From: an uncultured Acetatifactor sp.
GTDB taxonomy: Bacteria > Bacillota > Clostridia > Lachnospirales > Lachnospiraceae
NCBI GenBank assembly: GCA_934394665.1
Contig: CAKRRS010000092.1
Coordinates: 1 to 10,010, forward strand
Length of the DNA stretch: 10,010 nt
Reading direction: 5' to 3'
This document shows positions 6,297-10,010 of this stretch, piece after piece. Below the pieces are notes generated by a model that made no database searches, was not told where the DNA came from, and worked only from the letters and a program-made list of their open reading frames with translations. A program made the position numbers and the translations under genes. Each line of letters opens with the position of its first letter. Position 1 is the stretch's first letter.

Positions 6297-7700
6297 ATGG
6301 AATTACCGAAAAATATAACGCAGATCGGTGAGGCGGACAAGCACTGCAGAATCTACGTGGAAGACTATGTGGTCTCTTACATAAAACAAATGAATGGTAT
6401 CGCGCAGAATAAAGAGATCGCTATCGCATTGTATGGAAGAAAAACAGTGGAAGCCGGTGTGACCTATCTGTTTGCATACGGTTCCGCAAAACTTAATTTT
6501 TTACAGAAAACAGTGCGGCATTTGTCACAGGCGCAGGAGCAGGAGATTGAGAAGCTGCGGAAAAAATATTTTTCCGAAATGACATTTCTCGGATACCGGA
6601 TTCTGAATGGGGAAATGGTGGAAGGATTTTATATATGCGAGCAGGACATTTGCCGATGCGTGGAAGGATATGCACAGTTTTATGAGAAAAATGACAGTAT
6701 GCTGGCATACATGCTGGAAAACCGTGAGGAAGAAGCGAAACCGGAAGAAGTAGACCGGGAAAAGTATGAAGTCGTAAGGAAAAGGCAGGAAGAGCGGAAA
6801 CGGCAGCAGGAGACAGGATGTGTAACACGGAAGCCAAGAGATGAACAGCAGCCATACGGAGAATGGACGGTATACAATGAACAGAGGCAATATGAGGATC
6901 GGCAACAGGAAGGACGACAGTCATATGAAAGTAAGTACGCAGATATGAATCAGCAATCCTGTGAAGGATTACAGATGCGGAATGCACGAAACAAGGAAAA
7001 AATAAAACGTGAAAAAGACAATGTGATTCAGATGCCAACGGTGGGGCTGCGCAGAATGAAAATGGCTGCCACGGGAGTGTTCGTTCTCCTCTGTGTCGTG
7101 GCGCTGGCACTGATGCAGCAGGAGAGCACGGGGGAATCGCTGGGGGAGGCAGCCAGGCAGGCGATGAATAACATGATGGAACAGAGACTTCCGGATGCGG
7201 CACAGGAGCCGGCTGCGAACAGCACACTGGTGGCGGAGGACAAGCTGGAAGAGGCACTGCGACAGGAAAACGGAGCGGTGTCGGCATCCGGAACAGCAGG
7301 GACGAAAGAAACTGCAGAAAATGCGGAAACTACGGAAAACGCAGATGCGGCATATCCGGATGGAAACAGTACCAATGAAACGACAGAAGCGTCTGACAAT
7401 AGTATTGCAGAAAACAGTACGGAAGTGACACAGGGAGCAACAACAGATACGACACCTGCGAATGAAGAGACAGATGCGTCACAAACAGTCAAAGCGGAAA
7501 CAACAGAATCCTCAGAAGTAATAAAAGCGCAGGAAACCGCCGTACAGCCGAAGGCTTATACGATTCAAAAAGGCGATACCCTGATCGGTATTTCCCTGCG
7601 TAACTACGGAAGCAATTCCAGGGTATCGGAGATATGTAAAATGAACGGCATTAAGGATCCGGATGATATCAAAATCGGGCAGGAAATCTTTTTGCCATAA
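6297..7700 (+). CDS. Single-pass membrane protein with C-terminal extracellular LysM domain
   Basis: 467 residues from ATG 6297. The start is chosen because GGGAGG (6283-6288) lies 8 bases upstream; an in-frame GTG at 6288 would overlap that site. Order: a globular N-terminal domain (about 1-145, with CRIYVEDYVVSYIKQ at 17-31, IAIALYGRK at 41-49, YLFAYGSAKL at 57-66); a charged, Gln/Glu/Arg-rich linker to about 250; a membrane helix near 256-273 preceded by basic residues; a Thr/Glu/Ala/Asn-rich linker; and a LysM domain (421-467, YTIQKGDTLIGISLRNYG). The charge pattern puts the N-terminal domain inside the cell and LysM outside, where it should bind peptidoglycan or related glycans. The N-terminal fold is not recognised with confidence; its strand-helix pattern recalls an MPN/JAB-like fold without catalytic residues. 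A role linking cytoplasm and wall is inference. Confidence 0.8.
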   Translation: MELPKNITQIGEADKHCRIYVEDYVVSYIKQMNGIAQNKEIAIALYGRKTVEAGVTYLFAYGSAKLNFLQKTVRHLSQAQEQEIEKLRKKYFSEMTFLGYRILNGEMVEGFYICEQDICRCVEGYAQFYEKNDSMLAYMLENREEEAKPEEVDREKYEVVRKRQEERKRQQETGCVTRKPRDEQQPYGEWTVYNEQRQYEDRQQEGRQSYESKYADMNQQSCEGLQMRNARNKEKIKREKDNVIQMPTVGLRRMKMAATGVFVLLCVVALALMQQESTGESLGEAARQAMNNMMEQRLPDAAQEPAANSTLVAEDKLEEALRQENGAVSASGTAGTKETAENAETTENADAAYPDGNSTNETTEASDNSIAENSTEVTQGATTDTTPANEETDASQTVKAETTESSEVIKAQETAVQPKAYTIQKGDTLIGISLRNYGSNSRVSEICKMNGIKDPDDIKIGQEIFLP

Positions 7701-7705
7701 AAATA

Positions 7706-7733
7706 TTTTCAAAGAGGGGAAGTGTGATATAAT
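7706..7733 (+). promoter_or_regulatory. Extended -10 promoter for the DUF5711-like gene
   Basis: TTTTCA (7706-7711), a 16-base spacer, and a perfect TATAAT (7728-7733) preceded by TGA, an extended -10. Expected start is near 7740, inside or just after the ACTCA box, so the structured leader lies at the 5' end of the transcript. Confidence 0.65.
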
Positions 7734-7735
7734 AA

Positions 7736-7793
7736 ACTCACTCCCAGCACATTTGATTGCCTGCAGGCTATATGTGTTTTCTACGAGGGAGAA
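7736..7793 (+). ncRNA. Structured 5' leader, copy 2 (before DUF5711-like gene); unrecognised family
   Basis: Related to the element at 4068-4128: ACTCACTCCC (7736-7745), a central box at 7752-7771 holding the palindrome GCCTGCAGGC, and TTCTACGAGGGAGAA (7779-7793). Pairing differs in detail from copy 1: CTCCC (7741-7745) with GGGAG (7787-7791), CACAT (7748-7752) with ATGTG (7772-7776), and GCC/GGC around a TGCA loop. The spacing between central and 3' boxes is 7 bases in both copies, while the 5' spacer is 6 here and 12 in copy 1. No T-tract follows. The remaining leader to the ATG (7794-7861) is AT-rich, with AAGGA (7848-7852) as the ribosome binding site. Function unknown. Confidence 0.55.
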
Positions 7794-7861
7794 GATTTAC
7801 GATTTATTTTGAATATAAATGGGTATTTTGCCCGGGAACTAAAAATTAAGGAAAAGAATAC

Positions 7862-9061
7862 ATGGCAGCAGATATTAAAAATTATCTGAAAGAAAAAGAA
7901 ATACGACAGAAGAATCAGGGGGATTATCAGAAAAAACTGCTTAAGAGCCGTCTGAGGATAGTATACCGTGTGCTTTTGGTAGTGGCGGTGGTGGGAGCCG
8001 TACTTGCACTGGTGGCGGTACAGGCAAAGCGGCATATTTATACAGGATACGAGACGGTATCTTCTGTGAACAGGGAGACCTCTTCGGATGCCACAGATGT
8101 CCGGCTCAAGAACGGAATTCTTACTTATAGTAAGGATGGTGCGCATTGCACGGATGCCAAAGGAAACGTAAAGTGGAATCAGACGTATGTGATTCAGGAT
8201 GTGCAACTGGCATTGTGCAGGGATGTGGCAGCCATCGGCAGCTACAACGGGCGTGAAATTTACGTGCAGAATGCAGAAAAACAGCTGGGAACTATCACTA
8301 CGACAATGCCAATCCGGAATCTTACGGTGGCTGAGACCGGAAGAGTGACGGCAGTGCTGGCGGACACGGATGTGACATGGCTCAAGACTTATGAGACGGA
8401 TGGAACAGAGAGCTATACAGGACAAGCACATATGAACGATGGCGGCTATCCGATTTCTATCTGCCTGTCTCCTGACGGAGAGCTTCTTGCGATCAGCTAT
8501 CTGTATGTGGATGCCGGTGTGGTGAAGACAAGTGTGGTGTTTTACAATTTCGGTCCGGTAGGAGAAAACCAGAGTGACTATCTGGTCAGCGCGTATTCTT
8601 ATTCGGATCTGATCGTTCCGAAGGTGCAGTTCATGAATAACGACACAGCGTTTGCGGTGGGCGACAGCCGCCTGATGATCTATACCGGCTCGCAGAAACC
8701 GGTAACGGCGGGAGAATACCTGTATGAGGAAGAGATCCAGTCCGTATTTTACAGTGACAAATATGTAGGTCTGGTATTTTTGTCTGATCAGACAGAAAGC
8801 AAATATCGCATAGATGTATATAATACATCGGCTGCGAAGGTAGGCAGCTATTATTTTGACGTGGATTATACGGATATCTTTTTTGAGGACGACGACATGG
8901 TAATCTATAATGATGCAGAATGTCAGATTTTCATGACGGATGGTGTAGAGAAATACCATGGAAATTTCAACAAAAGTGTGAGACTGATGCTCCCTGCGGG
9001 AGGGTCTTACAAATATTACCTTGTTACAGAGAATACAATAGATACCATACAATTAAAATAA
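7862..9061 (+). CDS. DUF5711-like membrane-anchored beta-propeller protein
   Basis: 399 residues. A basic cytoplasmic N-terminus (1-32) precedes one membrane helix (about 33-54, VYRVLLVVAVVGAVLALVAV), and the remaining 340 or so residues should be outside. The outer part is a series of short beta-strands with recurring patterns such as ILTYSKDGAHCTDAKGN and ISICLSPDGELLAISYLYVD, typical of a PQQ/WD-type beta-propeller. I read it as a DUF5711 family member, which is common in Lachnospiraceae and has no known function; this is from memory. No catalytic or ligand motif is evident. The start has AAGGA at 7848-7852, 9 bases upstream. It is followed by the CvpA-like gene after 17 bases, so the two are probably co-transcribed and may act together in the envelope. 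Confidence 0.8.
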   Translation: MAADIKNYLKEKEIRQKNQGDYQKKLLKSRLRIVYRVLLVVAVVGAVLALVAVQAKRHIYTGYETVSSVNRETSSDATDVRLKNGILTYSKDGAHCTDAKGNVKWNQTYVIQDVQLALCRDVAAIGSYNGREIYVQNAEKQLGTITTTMPIRNLTVAETGRVTAVLADTDVTWLKTYETDGTESYTGQAHMNDGGYPISICLSPDGELLAISYLYVDAGVVKTSVVFYNFGPVGENQSDYLVSAYSYSDLIVPKVQFMNNDTAFAVGDSRLMIYTGSQKPVTAGEYLYEEEIQSVFYSDKYVGLVFLSDQTESKYRIDVYNTSAAKVGSYYFDVDYTDIFFEDDDMVIYNDAECQIFMTDGVEKYHGNFNKSVRLMLPAGGSYKYYLVTENTIDTIQLK

Positions 9062-9078
9062 CAGGAGAATAAATACAA

Positions 9079-9585
9079 ATGACTTTGAATTTAATGTTGA
9101 TTATAGCGGCAGTAATATTAGTGTACATGGTAATGAGAGGCTATGAAAAGGGAATGGTGCGAAGCCTGATCTCTTTGATCTCATTGCTGGTGACCTGCGT
9201 AGTGCTGTTTTTACTCTGCAATGCAATAGGCAGCTATATTAGCGGCAGATTTTTTAACCTGATCCTTACGATATTGTTGATTGCAGCCATAAGCGTGGTG
9301 CATCACTTACTTAATGTAGTTTTCTTTTCTGCAAAAATGATTTCCAAACTACCTATAGTACATAGCCTGGACAAACTACTAGGTGTTGTGGCCGGAATAT
9401 TGGAAACTGTTCTAATTGTTTGGACAATATATTCATTTAATGTATTCAGGGATTTGGGAACTCTGGGGCAGGTGCTGGTAGATTATACCAGAGACAGCAA
9501 AATACTTACATTTTTATATGAAAACAACTACCTGGCACATTGGGTCGAACAGATCGGAGAAAAGATGCCGTCCTTTATAAAATAG
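9079..9585 (+). CDS. CvpA family integral membrane protein
   Basis: 168 residues, mostly hydrophobic, with about four membrane segments: 3-20, 28-50, 58-80 and about 100-120. The first turn MRGYEKGMVRSLISLISLL (19-37) and the later LDKLLGVVAGILETVLIVW (97-115) match the CvpA pattern of two helix pairs with a short Gly-rich turn. E. coli CvpA is linked to colicin V production and envelope stress; the biochemical role is not settled. AGGAG at 9063-9067, 11 bases before the ATG, supports the start. It is the last gene before the strong terminator at 9593 and probably forms an operon with the DUF5711-like gene. Codon use is more AT-rich than in the left half of the window. Confidence 0.82.
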   Translation: MTLNLMLIIAAVILVYMVMRGYEKGMVRSLISLISLLVTCVVLFLLCNAIGSYISGRFFNLILTILLIAAISVVHHLLNVVFFSAKMISKLPIVHSLDKLLGVVAGILETVLIVWTIYSFNVFRDLGTLGQVLVDYTRDSKILTFLYENNYLAHWVEQIGEKMPSFIK

Positions 9586-9592
9586 AGAAAAC

Positions 9593-9635
9593 ATCCCCTG
9601 TTTCTGCGGAATTTGCAGGACAGGGGATAATTTGT
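9593..9635 (+). terminator. Intrinsic terminator after the CvpA-like gene
   Basis: ATCCCCTGT (9593-9601) pairs perfectly with ACAGGGGAT (9620-9628), extended by CTGC (9604-9607) with GCAG (9615-9618). The following tract (AATTTGT) is only moderately T-rich. It insulates the envelope operon from the tandem promoters downstream. Confidence 0.75.
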
Positions 9636-9657
9636 GCAAAAAATTAGAAAAATAATG

Positions 9658-9686
9658 TTGACAAGTAGTATACAGGGTGATATACT
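9658..9686 (+). promoter_or_regulatory. Tandem promoter P1 (presumed rRNA operon)
   Basis: Perfect -35 TTGACA (9658-9663), 17-base spacer, -10 TATACT (9681-9686). A-rich DNA upstream could act as an UP element. Expected start is near 9693, where a hairpin begins (9694-9718). Confidence 0.85.
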
Positions 9687-9693
9687 CAAATTC

Positions 9694-9718
9694 GTTGTTG
9701 AGGCAGTGCCAAAACAAC
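9694..9718 (+). other. Hairpin at the start of the P1 transcript
   Basis: GTTGTT (9694-9699) pairs with AACAAC (9713-9718), then a GA/AA internal mismatch, then GGC/GCC around a 3-base loop. It lies directly at the predicted P1 start and has no T-tract. Confidence 0.5.
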
Positions 9719-9751
9719 AAAGACAACTAAAAAGAAACTTGTAAAGATTTC

Positions 9752-9769
9752 AAAAAAGTTGTTGACAAA
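9752..9769 (+). repeat. 18-base direct repeat carrying a -35 box (copy 1)
   Basis: AAAAAAGTTGTTGACAAA occurs here and again, unchanged, at 9840-9857, 88 bases apart start to start. It includes the -35 and the A-tract before it, suggesting that P2 and P3 arose by duplication. Confidence 0.85.
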
Positions 9770-9791
9770 TGTCTGGCAGATGTGGTAATAT
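9762..9791 (+). promoter_or_regulatory. Tandem promoter P2 (presumed rRNA operon)
   Basis: Perfect -35 TTGACA (9762-9767), 18-base spacer, -10 TAATAT (9786-9791) with an extended TGG just before it. An A-tract precedes the -35. Confidence 0.8.
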
Positions 9792-9804
9792 AAAAACCTG
9801 CCGC

Positions 9805-9822
9805 GAAAAACGAAAGTTTTTC
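9805..9822 (+). other. Hairpin with GAAA tetraloop between P2 and P3
   Basis: GAAAAAC (9805-9811), loop GAAA, GTTTTTC (9816-9822): a perfect 7-bp stem with a GNRA loop, just downstream of the P2 start. It would be present in P1 and P2 RNAs but not P3 RNA. Confidence 0.55.
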
Positions 9823-9839
9823 AAGACAAAAAAGTTTTT

Positions 9840-9857
9840 AAAAAAGTTGTTGACAAA
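9840..9857 (+). repeat. 18-base direct repeat carrying a -35 box (copy 2)
   Basis: Exact copy of 9752-9769; it supplies the -35 of promoter P3. Confidence 0.85.
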
Positions 9858-9878
9858 CGAAGGCGGTCGTGATAAGAT
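9850..9878 (+). promoter_or_regulatory. Tandem promoter P3 (presumed rRNA operon)
   Basis: Perfect -35 TTGACA (9850-9855), 17-base spacer, -10 TAAGAT (9873-9878), with an A-rich tract upstream. Expected start is near 9883-9885, at a G or A. It is the promoter closest to the presumed 16S gene. Confidence 0.85.
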
Positions 9879-9884
9879 ATCAGA

Positions 9885-10010
9885 GTTGCCGCTGAGAACA
9901 ACAGCAACAAAGCTTCTTAATAAGAAGCGACGCACTTTGACAAATAAACAGTAATGCAACCCTGAAAATTCCAAGATTTTCAGAGAAATTCAAGAACAAG
10001 CAACTTAGTC
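9885..10010 (+). other. Presumed rRNA operon leader with boxA-like antitermination site
   Basis: No open frame of interest. GCACTTTGACAAATAAACA (9932-9950) resembles the Firmicutes rRNA boxA (GCTCTTTGAAAACTGAACA as I recall it, about 15 of 19-20 positions). It is flanked by two perfect hairpins: GCTTCTT/AAGAAGC (9912-9928) and CTGAAAAT/ATTTTCAG (9962-9969 with 9976-9983). With three strong promoters upstream this is the layout of a pre-16S leader. The 16S start itself is not inside the window, so the assignment is inference. Confidence 0.7.

Noticed and set aside
7781..9052. Long - strand open frame of 423 codons opposite the DUF5711-like gene
   Set aside because: It is an antisense shadow: the + strand frame has a good RBS, a membrane helix and family-like sequence, whereas the - strand product is a Cys/His/Ile-rich string with no domain.
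9769..9954. 61-codon + strand frame in the right-end intergenic region
   Set aside because: It runs through promoters P2 and P3 and the leader, with a Lys-rich random-looking product and no ribosome binding site.
9586..10010. CRISPR array or phage attachment site in the right-end repeats
   Set aside because: Only two copies of an 18-base repeat, each coinciding with a promoter -35, with no spacer pattern and no cas or integrase gene.

Overview
The window looks like a chromosomal segment of a Gram-positive Clostridia bacterium, most likely Lachnospiraceae. The reasons are strong GGAGG-type ribosome binding sites, a dnaX-ybaB-recR cluster in Firmicutes order, a clostridial-type phosphofructokinase, a DUF5711-like membrane protein next to a CvpA-like protein, and tandem TTGACA promoters with a Firmicutes-style boxA at the right end. 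All convincing genes are on the + strand. The family calls come from reading the translations, not from a search.

Layout. 1-1011 is the 3' part of a surface protein with paired-cysteine repeats, a low-complexity stalk and a C-terminal membrane anchor; a strong intrinsic terminator closes it. 1227-2300 is a 6-phosphofructokinase that looks like its own transcription unit. 2432-6185 is a replication and repair block (dnaX, ybaB/ebfC, recR) with an aldose 1-epimerase (galM) at its end. 6297-7700 is a single-pass membrane protein with an extracellular LysM domain; its ribosome binding site lies inside a large hairpin. 7862-9585 is a two-gene unit, DUF5711-like and CvpA-like. 9586-10010 has no gene: it holds a terminator, three strong tandem sigma-A promoters, a boxA-like site and several hairpins, and is best read as the promoter and leader of an rRNA operon whose 16S gene would start just past the window.

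The most unusual signal is a pair of related, roughly 55-60 nt, hairpin-forming elements at the 5' ends of two unrelated transcripts: before ybaB (4068-4128) and before the DUF5711-like gene (7736-7793). They share three sequence boxes, the same spacing between boxes 2 and 3, and a -10 element just upstream. I do not recognise them as a named RNA family. A different structured leader (6235-6296) precedes the LysM gene and could combine a terminator, an operator and ribosome-binding-site occlusion.

Apart from these leaders the genes are ordinary core functions: glycolysis, clamp loading, recombinational repair, sugar mutarotation and cell envelope. I see no CRISPR array, insertion sequence, phage genes or defence system.
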